Assembly (NCBI RefSeq): GCF_002257565.1
Contig: NZ_CP022736.1
Span: 2,914,001 to 2,978,000 of the forward strand
Source of the DNA: Herbaspirillum sp. meg3
GTDB lineage: Bacteria; Pseudomonadota; Gammaproteobacteria; Burkholderiales; Burkholderiaceae_D
Length of the DNA stretch: 64,000 nucleotides
Direction: 5' to 3'
A program made the position numbers and the translations under genes. The notes below the pieces were generated by a model. It searched no databases. It saw nothing but the letters and a program-made list of their open reading frames with translations, and was not told where the DNA came from. Each line of letters starts with the position of its first letter. Position 1 is the first letter of the stretch. Below, one piece after another: positions 43,775 to 53,801 of the stretch.

Positions 43775-45033
43775 CAGTCGCTCCGGCCTCTGCTGAATCT
43801 TCGAAGAAACCGTCGCTGGTGGTGATCGGCAACGGCATGGCCGGCATGCGCACGGTCGAAGAATTGCTCAAACTGGCGCCGGATCTGTACGACATCACCG
43901 TGTTCGGCGCCGAGCCGCACGGCAACTACAATCGCATTCTGTTGTCGCCGGTGCTGGCTGGCGACAAGAGCATTGACGACATCATGCTCAACACGCGTGA
44001 GTGGTATGAACAGAACAACATCACGCTGCACGCCGGCGACCCGGTTGAAAAGATCGATCGCCGCAAACGTACCGTGCGCTCGCAAGCCGGCGTTGAAATT
44101 CAGTACGACCGCCTGTTGCTGGCGACCGGCTCCAAGCCTTTCGTCATTCCGGTGCCGGGTCATGAGCTGCCGGGCGTAATCGCTTTTCGCGACATCCAGG
44201 ACGTCAACACCATGCTCGACGCTGCGCGCAACCATCGCCATGCGGTGGTGATCGGTGGCGGCCTGCTCGGCCTGGAAGCTGCCAATGGCTTGCTGCGGCA
44301 AGGCATGGATGTGACCGTGGTGCACGTCACCGACAGCCTGATGAATCAGCAACTGGACAAACCTGCGGCCGCGCTACTGAAGAAGGCGTTGGAGATGAAA
44401 GGCCTGCGCTTCTTGCTGAATGCGCAGACGGAATCCATCGTCGGCGCCGATCGCGTCACGGCGGTGCGCTTCAAGGACGGTTCGGAGATCCCGGCCGATC
44501 TGGTCGTGATGACCGCCGGCGTACGTCCCAACATTGAGCTGGCGAAAGGCGCCGGCCTGCATTGCGACCGCGCCATCGTGGTTGACGATACGCTGCAAAC
44601 CTACGATCCGCGCATCTACGCCGTCGGCGAATGCGTGCAACATCGCAAAGCGACCTTCGGCCTGGTCGCGCCAATCTGGGATCAGGCACGCGTCTGCGGC
44701 GCCCATCTTGCCGGCGCCGGACATCGCCGCTATGTGCAACAGGCCACTGCCACCAAACTCAAGGTCACCGGCGTCGATTTGTATTCGGCAGGCGACTTCA
44801 TCGCTGCGGAAGACACCGAAGACCTCGTGCTGCGCGATCCACGCCGCGGCATCTACAAACGGCTGGTGCTCAAAGGCAGCCGGCTGATCGGCGCGGTGCT
44901 CTACGGTGACGTCAAGGACGGCCCGTGGTATTTTGACCTGATCCAGAAAGGTGGCGACATCTCCGCCATCCGTCATCAACTGCTGTTCGGCCAGGCGATC
45001 TGTAGCCAGGCCCAAGGCAACAAGGCAGCCTGA
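43771..45033 (+). CDS. NAD(P)/FAD-dependent reductase (nitrate reductase electron-transfer subunit)
   Basis: 420 aa. Two Rossmann signatures: VVIGNGMAGMRTVEELL and AVVIGGGLLGLEAANGLL; also GEPH-type NYNRILLSPVLAG and TYDPRIYAVGECVQH. It resembles the N-terminal half of NirB and stands between nirD and nasA. It probably passes electrons from NAD(P)H to the nitrate reductase (NasB/NasC-like role). Coupled to nirD by a 4-bp overlap. Confidence 0.85.
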   Translation: MTVAPASAESSKKPSLVVIGNGMAGMRTVEELLKLAPDLYDITVFGAEPHGNYNRILLSPVLAGDKSIDDIMLNTREWYEQNNITLHAGDPVEKIDRRKRTVRSQAGVEIQYDRLLLATGSKPFVIPVPGHELPGVIAFRDIQDVNTMLDAARNHRHAVVIGGGLLGLEAANGLLRQGMDVTVVHVTDSLMNQQLDKPAAALLKKALEMKGLRFLLNAQTESIVGADRVTAVRFKDGSEIPADLVVMTAGVRPNIELAKGAGLHCDRAIVVDDTLQTYDPRIYAVGECVQHRKATFGLVAPIWDQARVCGAHLAGAGHRRYVQQATATKLKVTGVDLYSAGDFIAAEDTEDLVLRDPRRGIYKRLVLKGSRLIGAVLYGDVKDGPWYFDLIQKGGDISAIRHQLLFGQAICSQAQGNKAA

Positions 45034-45044
45034 TCGGAACTATC

Positions 45045-47789
45045 GTGAATCTCTCCCACATCCCGCTCTCGACCGTCGGCACCAAGACCACCTGCCCGTA
45101 TTGCGGCGTCGGCTGCGGCGTACGCGCCTCGATGCAAACCGACGGCAAGATCGCGATTGCCGGCGACGAACTGCATCCGGCCAACAAGGGCCGCCTGTGC
45201 GTCAAAGGCTCGGCGCTCGGTGAAACAGTCGACCTCGACGGACGCCTGCTCCATCCGAAGATGCGCGATGAACATGGCGACATGCAGCGCGTGAGCTGGG
45301 ATGCCGCGCTCGACAAAGTTGCGGGCGGTCTGCGCAGCATCATCGATCAGCACGGTCCGGATTCGGTTGCCTTGTATGTCTCGGGCCAATTGCTGACGGA
45401 AGACTATTACATCGCCAACAAGCTCATGAAGGGCTACATCGGCAGCGCCAACATCGATACCAATTCTCGCCTGTGCATGTCGTCGGCCGTGGCCGGTCAC
45501 AAGCGTGCGTTCGGCGAAGACCTGGTGCCGATCTGCTATGAGGATCTGGAGTTGGCCGACATGGTCGTGCTGGTCGGGTCGAACACGGCCTGGTGCCACC
45601 CTATTCTTTTCCAACGCATCGCCAAGGCCAAGGAAAACCGCCCGGAGATGAAGCTGGTCGTCATCGACCCGCGCCGTACCGCGACCTGCGAACTGTCCGA
45701 CATGCATCTGCCGGTCAAACCGGGCACCGACGTCTGGCTGTTCAACGGTCTGATGAGTTATCTGGCGCATCGCGGTGCGCGCGACAATGCCTTCGTTGAT
45801 GCCCACACCACCGGCCTCGGCGAAGCGCTGGCGATTGCGGACGCCGATTGCGCCGATCCGCATGAAGTGGCGCGTATCTGCAAGGTCGACGTCAACGACT
45901 TGCTGGCGTTTTACGAATCGTTCGCCAATACCGAAAAAGTCATCACGGCGTTTTCAATGGGCGTCAATCAATCTTCCGCCGGCACCGACAAGGTCAACAG
46001 CATCATCAATTGCCACCTGATCAGCGGCCGTATCGGCAAGCCGGGCACGGGGCCATTTTCCATCACCGGCCAGCCCAACGCCATGGGCGGACGCGAAGTC
46101 GGCGGCCTCGCCAATATGCTGGCCGCACACATGGATCTGGACAATGCGCTGCATCGCGACACCGTGCAGACCTTCTGGGATTCGCCGCGCATGGCGGACA
46201 AGCCGGGACTCAAAGCCGTCGATCTGTTCAACGCCATTGAAGCAGGCCGTATCAAGGCGGTATGGATCATGGCGACCAATCCCATGGTCAGCATGCCGGA
46301 TGCCAACGTGGTTCAGCGCGCCTTGTCAAAGTGTGAGCTGGTGGTTGCTTCCGACATCATGGAAAAGACCGATACCAATGCCTTCGCGCATATCCTGTTG
46401 CCGGCTTTGGGCTGGGGAGAAAAGGACGGCACGGTCACCAATTCAGAACGCCGCATCTCGCGCCAGCGCACCTTCTTGTCGGCGCCCGGCGAAGCGCGCC
46501 CGGACTGGCAAGTCATTTGCGATGTCGCCAAGCGCATGGGTTATCGCGGCTTCGACTTTGCCGGCCCGCATGCCATCTTTGACGAACACGCACGTCTGAG
46601 CAGCTACCGCAACGGCCCGCCACAAATCACCGGACACAGCCATCGCCTGTTCAATCTCGACGGACTGACCGGCATGAGCAAACAGCAGTTCGACGAGCTC
46701 CAACCGATACAGTGGCCGGTCACGCGCTCAAGCAATGCCGATGCCGCCGTCACTGGGACAGCCCGCCTGTTTGGCAACCATCGCTACTCCCACCCCGACG
46801 GCAAGGCGCGCTTCGTCGCGACACCACCGCGCGGACCGGCGCATCTGCCGGATGAAGAATTCCCGCTCACACTCAATACCGGCCGCGTGCGCGACCAGTG
46901 GCATACGATGACGCGCACCGGCAAGTCGGCGCGACTGGCCGATCACGTGCCGGAGTCTTTCGTGGACATGCACCCGCAAGACGCCTTGCGCTATGGCGTA
47001 CGCGAAGGCGGTCTGGCGCGTATCAGTTCCCGCTGGGGCGCGATGGTGGCGCGTGTGCAGCACAGCGGCGGCATCGCGCGCGGCAGCGTCTTCGTTCCCA
47101 TCCACTGGAACAGCCAGACCGCCTCGGATGCGCGCGTCGGTGCCCTTGTCAATCCCGTGGTCGATCCGGTATCGGGCGAACCTGAGTTCAAACATACGCC
47201 GGTGAACATCGAAGAATTCGGTGTCTCATGGCATGGCTTCATCCTCAGCCGCAAGGCGCTCGCGCTGGATGAAATCACGCATTGGACACGCATACAGGGC
47301 CGCGATTTTGCGCGCTACGAACTGGCCGGCCGCAATGTCATTGCCGACCACGGCGCGTGGGCGCGCACGCTCCTCGGGGTGCACGACATCGACGCCGACT
47401 GGCTTGAGTACGAAGACAGCACTGCCGGCGTCTACCGCGCGGTGCACGTCGACAATGACCGCATCGACATGTGCATCTTCCTGTCCAAGCGCCCCGATCT
47501 GCCCTCACGCGCGTGGCTGGCGAGCCTGTTCGACAAGGAACAGTTGGAAGAAGCCGACCGTGTCGGCCTGCTGATCGGTCAACCCATCGAAAAAGGCGCC
47601 GATACCGGTCCGACGGTCTGCTCCTGCTTCGGCGTGGGTCGCAATACCATCTGCAATGCGGTCCGCGAAAAAGGACTGAAGACCGTCGCTGAAGTCACCT
47701 CCTGCCTCAAAGCCGGCGGTAACTGCGGCTCCTGCGTGCCGGAGATCAAGAAGCTGCTGGTGGAGACACAGGCGGCGGAGACGGCCTGA
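45045..47789 (+). CDS. nasA: Assimilatory nitrate reductase catalytic subunit NasA
   Basis: 914 aa, GTG start. N-terminal [4Fe-4S] ligands (CPYCGVGCGV, GRLCVKG), molybdopterin-guanine-dinucleotide domains (TNSRLCMSSAVAGHKRAFG, GQPNAMGGREVGG, LNTGRVRDQWHTMTRTGKS). A C-terminal BFD-like [2Fe-2S] domain (CSCFGVGRNTICNAV, CLKAGGNCGSCVPEIKKLL) accepts electrons from the flavoprotein. Reduces nitrate to nitrite in the cytosol. Confidence 0.96.
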   Translation: MNLSHIPLSTVGTKTTCPYCGVGCGVRASMQTDGKIAIAGDELHPANKGRLCVKGSALGETVDLDGRLLHPKMRDEHGDMQRVSWDAALDKVAGGLRSIIDQHGPDSVALYVSGQLLTEDYYIANKLMKGYIGSANIDTNSRLCMSSAVAGHKRAFGEDLVPICYEDLELADMVVLVGSNTAWCHPILFQRIAKAKENRPEMKLVVIDPRRTATCELSDMHLPVKPGTDVWLFNGLMSYLAHRGARDNAFVDAHTTGLGEALAIADADCADPHEVARICKVDVNDLLAFYESFANTEKVITAFSMGVNQSSAGTDKVNSIINCHLISGRIGKPGTGPFSITGQPNAMGGREVGGLANMLAAHMDLDNALHRDTVQTFWDSPRMADKPGLKAVDLFNAIEAGRIKAVWIMATNPMVSMPDANVVQRALSKCELVVASDIMEKTDTNAFAHILLPALGWGEKDGTVTNSERRISRQRTFLSAPGEARPDWQVICDVAKRMGYRGFDFAGPHAIFDEHARLSSYRNGPPQITGHSHRLFNLDGLTGMSKQQFDELQPIQWPVTRSSNADAAVTGTARLFGNHRYSHPDGKARFVATPPRGPAHLPDEEFPLTLNTGRVRDQWHTMTRTGKSARLADHVPESFVDMHPQDALRYGVREGGLARISSRWGAMVARVQHSGGIARGSVFVPIHWNSQTASDARVGALVNPVVDPVSGEPEFKHTPVNIEEFGVSWHGFILSRKALALDEITHWTRIQGRDFARYELAGRNVIADHGAWARTLLGVHDIDADWLEYEDSTAGVYRAVHVDNDRIDMCIFLSKRPDLPSRAWLASLFDKEQLEEADRVGLLIGQPIEKGADTGPTVCSCFGVGRNTICNAVREKGLKTVAEVTSCLKAGGNCGSCVPEIKKLLVETQAAETA

Positions 47790-47875
47790 TCGAGCCTTCC
47801 GGCACGGCATCCTTCAGCAAGGCACGACGTGATCGGCCATAATTCGGGTTCGACAACGAACGTACGAATACCACA

Positions 47876-48463
47876 ATGGACGAACATATCTCTCCGGTTG
47901 CGCTGGAAAAAGCATATCGCCTGCTCAATCACGGGCCGACGGTATTGGTCTCCGCGGAACATGACGGCGTCGACAACGTCATGGCGGCGGCATGGGCGTG
48001 CGCTCTGGATTTTGCGCCGCCAAAAATCACCGTGGTGCTGGACAAGCAAACCAAGACCCGCGAACTGGTCGAAAAAAGCCATCGCTTCGTCATTCAAATT
48101 CCCAATGCGGCGCAGCTTGAGTTGACGCAGGCGGTAGGATCAGCAAGCTTGTCGGATGATCCGGACAAGCTTGCAAAAAGTGGTGCCGAGCTGTTTCGCA
48201 TTGATGGCCACAAGATGCCCTTCGTTGCGGGCTGCTCCGCCTGGCTCGCCTGCAAGCTGATTGCCGAACCGCACAACCAAAACACTTACGACTTGTTCAT
48301 TGGTGAAGTCATCGGTGCGTGGGCGGACGACCGCATATTTCAAAACGGTCATTGGAATTTTGAAAACGCCGACCCAAAGTGGCGCAGCCTTCATTACATC
48401 GCAGGCGGCCACTACTACGCCATCGGCGATGCACTCACTGCGGCTGGTAGCACTGAAGACTGA
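47876..48463 (+). CDS. Flavin reductase-like FMN-binding protein
   Basis: 195 aa split-barrel domain: NHGPTVLVSAEHDGVDNVMA, CALDFAPPKITVVLDKQTKT and RFVIQIPNAAQLELTQAVG. Typical of the flavoredoxin/flavin reductase family. It is 86 bp after nasA and ends before a strong terminator, so may be the last gene of the nitrate operon. Substrate unknown. Confidence 0.85.
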   Translation: MDEHISPVALEKAYRLLNHGPTVLVSAEHDGVDNVMAAAWACALDFAPPKITVVLDKQTKTRELVEKSHRFVIQIPNAAQLELTQAVGSASLSDDPDKLAKSGAELFRIDGHKMPFVAGCSAWLACKLIAEPHNQNTYDLFIGEVIGAWADDRIFQNGHWNFENADPKWRSLHYIAGGHYYAIGDALTAAGSTED

Positions 48464-48534
48464 CTGCGTGAATTCTCTGCTACGCGTTCATCGTTCCATG
48501 TTGTGAGCGCCTATCGTCTCAGGACTGAATGCTG

Positions 48535-48577
48535 AAAAAAAATCGCCGCACGTAAAATTTTGCGTGCGGCGATTTTT
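48535..48577. terminator. Strong intrinsic terminator
   Basis: AAAAATCGCCGCACG pairs with CGTGCGGCGATTTTT across a 10-nt loop, with A/T runs on both sides. It can end both the nitrate operon and the minus-strand lipoprotein gene. Confidence 0.9.
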
Positions 48578-48618
48578 ATGAAAGATGAAAAACGAAGGCG
48601 GCCATCCAAGCCGGCAAA

Positions 48619-48822
48619 CTATTCCGCCGGGCGCGCTGTCACGATGATGGGTGCGACGTTGTCGCCGTTGCCTTGCTCAAGCGACTGCCGATAGCGCTCG
48701 GATCGCTCCATGTTGATCTGGTATTGTTCCTCTGCGTGGCGGTAAGCCAGTTGTTCCGCAGGAGAGCGGCTGCAGCCGCAGACTGCCAGAGCACAAACGA
48801 CGAGAACCATGGATTGCCACAT
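48619..48822 (-). CDS. Small lipoprotein, 67 aa
   Basis: From ATG 48822 with GGAG 8 nt upstream. Signal MWQSMVLVVCALAVCGCS with lipobox LAVCGC; the mature part is short, charged and helical (AYRHAEEQYQINMERSERYR). Function unknown. Confidence 0.65.
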   Translation of the reverse strand: MWQSMVLVVCALAVCGCSRSPAEQLAYRHAEEQYQINMERSERYRQSLEQGNGDNVAPIIVTARPAE

Positions 48823-49046
48823 ATACCGTCTCCAGATTGGATTATTTCTTTGAGGCAATCATATACGCAATATATCCTTAAGGCAATTTTGGCGATCATC
48901 TTTTTCTGCTGAAAGCCGCGCCAATATTGACGTTCAGTCAACACTGGCGGAATCCGGTACTCTTCGGCACTCTCTGGGCAGCACATCTACCGCTTCACAT
49001 GAGCGCCACTTCTATTTCTCTCAGCGAAAGGAATCCTTTGTCTGCC

Positions 49047-50075
49047 ATGCCCTCCTTATTGAATAAGTTTGCCTGCACGCTCCTGGCAGGCAGTATCTTG
49101 CTGGCCGTATCAGCCGCAGCGCAGGCAGAGAAAACACGCTGTCTCAGCGAATGCAAACCGCGCATCGGCATCGTCTCTGCTTTTGGCGCCGAGGCAGATC
49201 TTCTGCTTGAGCAGACACAGAAAAAACGCGACTGGCGTATCAACGGCAATCGATTCACGACGGGCGTGTTACGCGGCAACCCCGTGGTCATCGTGCTCAG
49301 CGGCGTGAGCATGGTCAACGCCACGATGGCGACACAACTGATGCTGGATCATTTCCGCGTCGAACGGCTCCTCATGAGCGGCATTGCCGGCGGCGTGAAC
49401 CCTGCCAATCACGTTGGCGATGTGATCGTACCGGAGAGCTGGGCAATGCCCATGGAGGTGTATTGGAATGGCGATGGCAGCCTGCCTGCGGCATGCGGTA
49501 ACGCGGGTGACGTCAGTTGCCTGGGATTGAAGTTGGCGACAGAAAATGGCAAGGCCCGCCCGGACTTTCTGGTTGATGCCGCCGGAGGAAAAGTCAGCAG
49601 CGGCCTCTTCATGCGCGACAGCTTTGTGATGACTGCAGCCAACGCGCCGCAGGGCGAGTTCCGGTTCGAGTTTCAGGCAGATCCTGAAATGCTGGCGTTG
49701 GCGCGCACCTTGCAACCTGCGCTGGCGACATGCGGCCCCAAAAATCCGGCACTGTGTGTAGCTATGCAACCGACATTGAAAGTTGGCGGACGCGGGATTT
49801 CCGGCACGGCCTTTTTAGCCAATGCCGGCTATCGTGCGTATCTCTACGAAACGCTGCAGGCGCAATTGGTGGATATGGAGACAGCGGCGTTTGCCCAGGT
49901 CGCGTATGCCAACGGCGTGCCCTTCATCGCGTTTCGGAGCGTATCCGATCTGGCCGGCGGCAACGACTTCAAAGATGTCGGCGCCTTCTTCGGCAGCGGA
50001 CTGGCGGAAACCAACGAGGCGAATGTGACGCTGGCGTTTCTGGAGGCCTGGAAGCGGCGTGCCCGCAAACCGTGA
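49047..50075 (+). CDS. Secreted nucleoside phosphorylase/nucleosidase-like protein
   Basis: 342 aa from ATG 49047. Signal peptide (CTLLAGSILLAVSAAAQA) followed by a PNP/MTAN fold: PRIGIVSAFGAEADLLLEQT, VVIVLSGVSMVNATMATQLM, LMSGIAGGVNPANHVGDVIV and the purine-binding VDMETAAFAQVAYANGVPFI, then FRSVSDLAGG. It should cleave purine nucleosides in the periplasm for salvage. Exact substrate unknown. Confidence 0.85.
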   Translation: MPSLLNKFACTLLAGSILLAVSAAAQAEKTRCLSECKPRIGIVSAFGAEADLLLEQTQKKRDWRINGNRFTTGVLRGNPVVIVLSGVSMVNATMATQLMLDHFRVERLLMSGIAGGVNPANHVGDVIVPESWAMPMEVYWNGDGSLPAACGNAGDVSCLGLKLATENGKARPDFLVDAAGGKVSSGLFMRDSFVMTAANAPQGEFRFEFQADPEMLALARTLQPALATCGPKNPALCVAMQPTLKVGGRGISGTAFLANAGYRAYLYETLQAQLVDMETAAFAQVAYANGVPFIAFRSVSDLAGGNDFKDVGAFFGSGLAETNEANVTLAFLEAWKRRARKP

Positions 50076-50102
50076 CCTCCCTCGTGCCAACGTCTGCGAT
50101 GA

Positions 50103-50133
50103 AAAAAAAAGCGGAAGATAACTTCCGCTTTTT
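50103..50133. terminator. Bidirectional terminator
   Basis: AAAAAAGCGGAAG-ATAA-CTTCCGCTTTTTT: 13-bp stem, A-run before and T-run after. It lies between two convergent genes. Confidence 0.92.
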
Positions 50134-50149
50134 TATTTGGTGAAGGCGT

Positions 50150-51424
50150 TCAGAATCTCGGCTTGACCGTCTTCCAATCCGGCTTGTACTTGCGCATCTG
50201 GCGTACGTCATCGCGTGAGCGGATGCCGCAGCCGAGATACAGATCATGCAGCTTCGCCAACTGATCACGGTCCAGTTCCACTCCCAGACCAGGCGCACGC
50301 GTGATGCTGACGCAGCCATTGCGGATGGGCAGCTTGCCGCCCTTGATGACTTCTTCGTCGGCTTCCTGCCATGGGTAGTGGGTGTCGCAGGCGTAGGAAA
50401 GATTCGGCACGGCGGCGGCCACATGCGACATTGCCATCAGGCTGATGCCCAGATGCGAATTAGAGTGCATCGATACGCCCAGGCCGAAGGTATCGCACAT
50501 CAGCGCCAGCATCTGCGTGTCGCGCAAGCCGCCCCAGTAATGGTGATCGGCCAGCACGATTTGTACGCTGTTGAGCGCGACGCTGCGGCGAAATTCATCG
50601 AAATCGGTCACGACCATGTTGGTCGCCAGCGGCAACCCGGTGCGGCGATGCAGTTCGGCCATGCCTTCCAGCCCCGGTGTCGGATCTTCGTAATATTGCA
50701 GGTCGTCGCCGAGCAACTCGGCCATGCGTACGGCGGTTTCCAGCGACCAGTTGGCGTTGGGATCGATGCGCAGCGGCGTGTTCGGGAAGGCTTTTTTCAG
50801 GGCCTTGATGCAGGCGACTTCATGTTCCGGATCCAGGGCGCCGGCCTTGAGCTTGATGCTTTGAAAGCCGTTCTCATCGATCATCCTGCGTGCTTGCGCC
50901 ACGATCTGCTCTTCGCTCAGCGCTTCGCCCCAGGCATCGGGCTTGTAGGGGCTGTCAATGTGTTGCGCATACTTGAAAAACAGATAGGCGCTGAACGGAA
51001 TTTCAGTACGCACGGCGCCACCAAGCAAATCAACCAGTGGCACATTCAGATAGCGCGCCTGCACGTCCAGCAAGGCGACCTCAAACGCAGAATAAGCATT
51101 GCTGACGGCTTTGCTGGCATGCGAGCCGGGAGCCAGCTCGGCGCCTGAGTTATTGGCCGGCGACATGCCCGCCACCGTCGCTTTGACGATGGCCCGCAAG
51201 CCGTTGAGGTTGAACGGATCGAGGCCGATCATCTGCGTCTTGACCTTGTCCATGACCGCCAGGGCCGGCGCATCGCCGTAGCTTTCACCCAGACCGAAAT
51301 GACCGTTGTCGGTTTCGACTTCGATGATGGAGCGCAAGGCATACGGCTCGTGGATGCCGCTGGCGTTGAGCAAAGGTGCATCTTTGAATGCGATCGGTGT
51401 GACGGTGACGCGTGTGATTTTCAT
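50150..51424 (-). CDS. Enolase-superfamily sugar-acid dehydratase, glucarate dehydratase-like
   Basis: 424 aa. Mandelate-racemase-type active site: KxK in SIKLKAG, metal ligands in RIDPNANW, YYEDPTPG and ADHHYWGG, and the catalytic His in SMHSNSHLGISL, as in glucarate dehydratase. It dehydrates glucarate or a related aldarate. The MFS gene lies 41 bp upstream on the same strand, so the two are co-transcribed. Confidence 0.88.
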   Translation of the reverse strand: MKITRVTVTPIAFKDAPLLNASGIHEPYALRSIIEVETDNGHFGLGESYGDAPALAVMDKVKTQMIGLDPFNLNGLRAIVKATVAGMSPANNSGAELAPGSHASKAVSNAYSAFEVALLDVQARYLNVPLVDLLGGAVRTEIPFSAYLFFKYAQHIDSPYKPDAWGEALSEEQIVAQARRMIDENGFQSIKLKAGALDPEHEVACIKALKKAFPNTPLRIDPNANWSLETAVRMAELLGDDLQYYEDPTPGLEGMAELHRRTGLPLATNMVVTDFDEFRRSVALNSVQIVLADHHYWGGLRDTQMLALMCDTFGLGVSMHSNSHLGISLMAMSHVAAAVPNLSYACDTHYPWQEADEEVIKGGKLPIRNGCVSITRAPGLGVELDRDQLAKLHDLYLGCGIRSRDDVRQMRKYKPDWKTVKPRF

Positions 51425-51465
51425 GGTCTTGGTTCCGAGAATCAGTAGTAATAGGCAGTAATGAA

Positions 51466-52782
51466 TTATTTCTTGCTGGTCTGCGCTGTCGTGCGAGCGA
51501 AAAACACCACGACCGCAGCAACCAGCGATGTCGCCGCCAGCGCGTACAGGCCGCCTTCGATCGAGCCGGTTTTTTGCTCAAGGAAACCGAAGGTGGTTGG
51601 TGCGACGAAGCCGCCGAGATTGCCCAGCGAGTTGATCAACGCGATGACGGCTGCGGCAATACGCGCATCGAGGTAGGACTGGGGAATCGGCCAGAACAAC
51701 GAGGACGCAGCCTTGAAACCGACCGCGGCGAAACAGATCGAGACAAAGGCAAACACCGGCCCGCCGAAGGTGGAGACATACATGCCGATCGCCGCAATGA
51801 CCAGTGCCGCTGCAGCCCATGCCTGCTGGAACTTGAAGCGTGCCGCCAGCGCGGCGAAGAGATACATCGCGATGATGGAAATGATCCACGGAATCGAATT
51901 GAACAGGCCAACCTGAAAATCTGAATACGTGCCCATCTTGCGAATGATGCTGGGCAGCCAGAAGGTCGCGCCATAAATCGTCAGCGAGATCGAAAAATAG
52001 ATGAAGCAGAAAATGACGATCTGGCTGTCGCGCAGCAGCATCCATGCCGAGATGTGCGCCGGCTTGCTCTTCTCCCGCTCGGCTTGTTCGGCGGTGATGG
52101 TGCTGGTGATGAGGTCGCGCTCGCTCTGCGTGAGCCACGTGGCGTCGGCAGGCCGCGAATCAAGCCAGAACCAGACAAAGCCGCACAGCACCACGGAAGC
52201 GAGGCCTTCGATGATGAACATCCATTGCCAGCCGTGCAGGCCGCCGCCTTCGATCTGCAACAAGGCCCCGGAGACAGGGCCCGAGAGAATCGATGCCAGC
52301 GCCGAGCCGCTCAGGAAGATCGCCATCGCCTTGCCGCGCTCGCCATTGGGCAGCCATTGGGTGAAGTAGTAAATCACGCCGGGAAAAAAACCTGCCTCTG
52401 CCACGCCGAGTAAAAACCGCAGCGCATAGAACGACATCTCACCCTGTACAAAAGCCATCGCAGTCGCGGCGATGCCCCAGGTGAGCATGATGCGTGTCAG
52501 CCATGCCTTGGCGCCGAACTTCTGCAGCAGCATGTTGGACGGTACTTCGAAGATCGCGTAGCCAACGAAGAATAATCCGGCACCCAGACCGTAGGCGGCG
52601 GTGCCGATGCCGATGTCGGCGGCAAGGTGCGTGCGCACGAAGCCGATGTTGACGCGGTCAATATAGTTGACGATGAACATGATGACAAACAGCGGCAAGA
52701 TGCGCTGCTTGATCTTGGATACCGCCTTGTCGAGCGGAGATAAGACCCGCCCTGCAATGCTTGCTGCCTGCGCTGTATTCAC
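51466..52782 (-). CDS. MFS transporter for hexuronate/aldarate (ACS family)
   Basis: 438 aa, 12 membrane helices. Anion:cation symporter signatures include FIVNYIDRVNIGFVRTHLAA, RFLLGVAEAGFFPGVIYYFT and EVPSNMLLQKFGAKAWLTRI. It imports the substrate of the adjacent dehydratase. Confidence 0.9.
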   Translation of the reverse strand: MNTAQAASIAGRVLSPLDKAVSKIKQRILPLFVIMFIVNYIDRVNIGFVRTHLAADIGIGTAAYGLGAGLFFVGYAIFEVPSNMLLQKFGAKAWLTRIMLTWGIAATAMAFVQGEMSFYALRFLLGVAEAGFFPGVIYYFTQWLPNGERGKAMAIFLSGSALASILSGPVSGALLQIEGGGLHGWQWMFIIEGLASVVLCGFVWFWLDSRPADATWLTQSERDLITSTITAEQAEREKSKPAHISAWMLLRDSQIVIFCFIYFSISLTIYGATFWLPSIIRKMGTYSDFQVGLFNSIPWIISIIAMYLFAALAARFKFQQAWAAAALVIAAIGMYVSTFGGPVFAFVSICFAAVGFKAASSLFWPIPQSYLDARIAAAVIALINSLGNLGGFVAPTTFGFLEQKTGSIEGGLYALAATSLVAAVVVFFARTTAQTSKK

Positions 52783-52848
52783 TGCCTGTCTCCTGCGTTT
52801 TTAGTATGAGAAAAAGGCTGTTGCCTTTTGCGTTAAAACATTAAAACA

Positions 52849-52860
52849 CTAATATATTAG
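52849..52860. promoter_or_regulatory. Palindrome, candidate GntR operator
   Basis: CTAATATATTAG is a perfect 12-bp palindrome in the 194-bp gap between the divergent transporter and the GntR gene. It sits in an AT-rich, promoter-like stretch. Confidence 0.5.
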
Positions 52861-53060
52861 CGTGTCAATGAGACAGAATTGCCTTATCATGCGGATAACA
52901 CAGAGGATCAGGCTGGCATCAGCCAGCATCTTGCTGAACCTGGCAGTACAGATGTCGGATCTGACCACATGCTCAGATGATTGCACTCGATGGCGCCACC
53001 CTCTTTGACGGTTTTATTTTTGCCTTATTGCCGGACCGGATTCCACATTCACGATCACCC

Positions 53061-53771
53061 ATGAACAGCCCTTTGCCCTCACCCCAGCCTCAGCGCCTGC
53101 ATCAGCTGGACCGCTCACGCCACGCAGCGCCACAGGTATTCGAACGCCTGCGCGAAGCCATCATTACGATGCAGCTCACGCCCGGCACCGTGCTGTCGCG
53201 TGCCGAACTGGCATTGCAGTTCGGCCTGAGCCAGACGCCGATTCGCGACGCTCTGATGAAACTCGGTGAAGAAGGATTGGTGGATATTTTTCCGCAGCAC
53301 GCAACGGTGGTACGCGCGGTGGATATTGCGATGGCGCGACAGGCACATTTTCTGCGTCGCTCGATTGAATTGGAAATCGTGCACACGCTGGCATCCTCGC
53401 CCAACGAAGGACTGATCGTCCGGCTGAAAAACAGCATCTCCAACCAGACAGCGCTGGCAGAAAGCGGCGACTACAGTGCCTTTGTCGAGGCAGATCAGGC
53501 TTTTCACCGGCAGATGTATGAGGCGGCGAACATTCCGGATCTATGGGCGATGGTGCGCCGGCACAGTGGTCACCTCGATCGCCTGCGCGCCCTGCACGTA
53601 CCGATTCCCGGCAAGGCGCATGCGGTGCTGCGCGACCACGCAGCTATCGTCCAGGCAATTGCTGCCGGTGACCCCGCAGCGGCGCAAGACGCCTTGCGCA
53701 CGCACTTATCTGGAACCTTGTCGCATCTGGACGAGATCCGCGAGCGCTTTCCGCACTACCTGAAAGATTGA
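53061..53771 (+). CDS. GntR family (FCD) regulator
   Basis: 236 aa from ATG 53061. N-terminal winged helix (VFERLREAIITMQLTPGTVL, LALQFGLSQTPIRDALMKL) and a FadR C-terminal domain (DQAFHRQMYEAANIPDLWAM, HAAIVQAIAAGDPAAAQDAL). It probably represses the aldarate genes until the sugar acid is present. Confidence 0.9.
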   Translation: MNSPLPSPQPQRLHQLDRSRHAAPQVFERLREAIITMQLTPGTVLSRAELALQFGLSQTPIRDALMKLGEEGLVDIFPQHATVVRAVDIAMARQAHFLRRSIELEIVHTLASSPNEGLIVRLKNSISNQTALAESGDYSAFVEADQAFHRQMYEAANIPDLWAMVRRHSGHLDRLRALHVPIPGKAHAVLRDHAAIVQAIAAGDPAAAQDALRTHLSGTLSHLDEIRERFPHYLKD

Positions 53772-53801
53772 AGAGATTGAAGAGAGATCGGATCTGACGG
53801 A

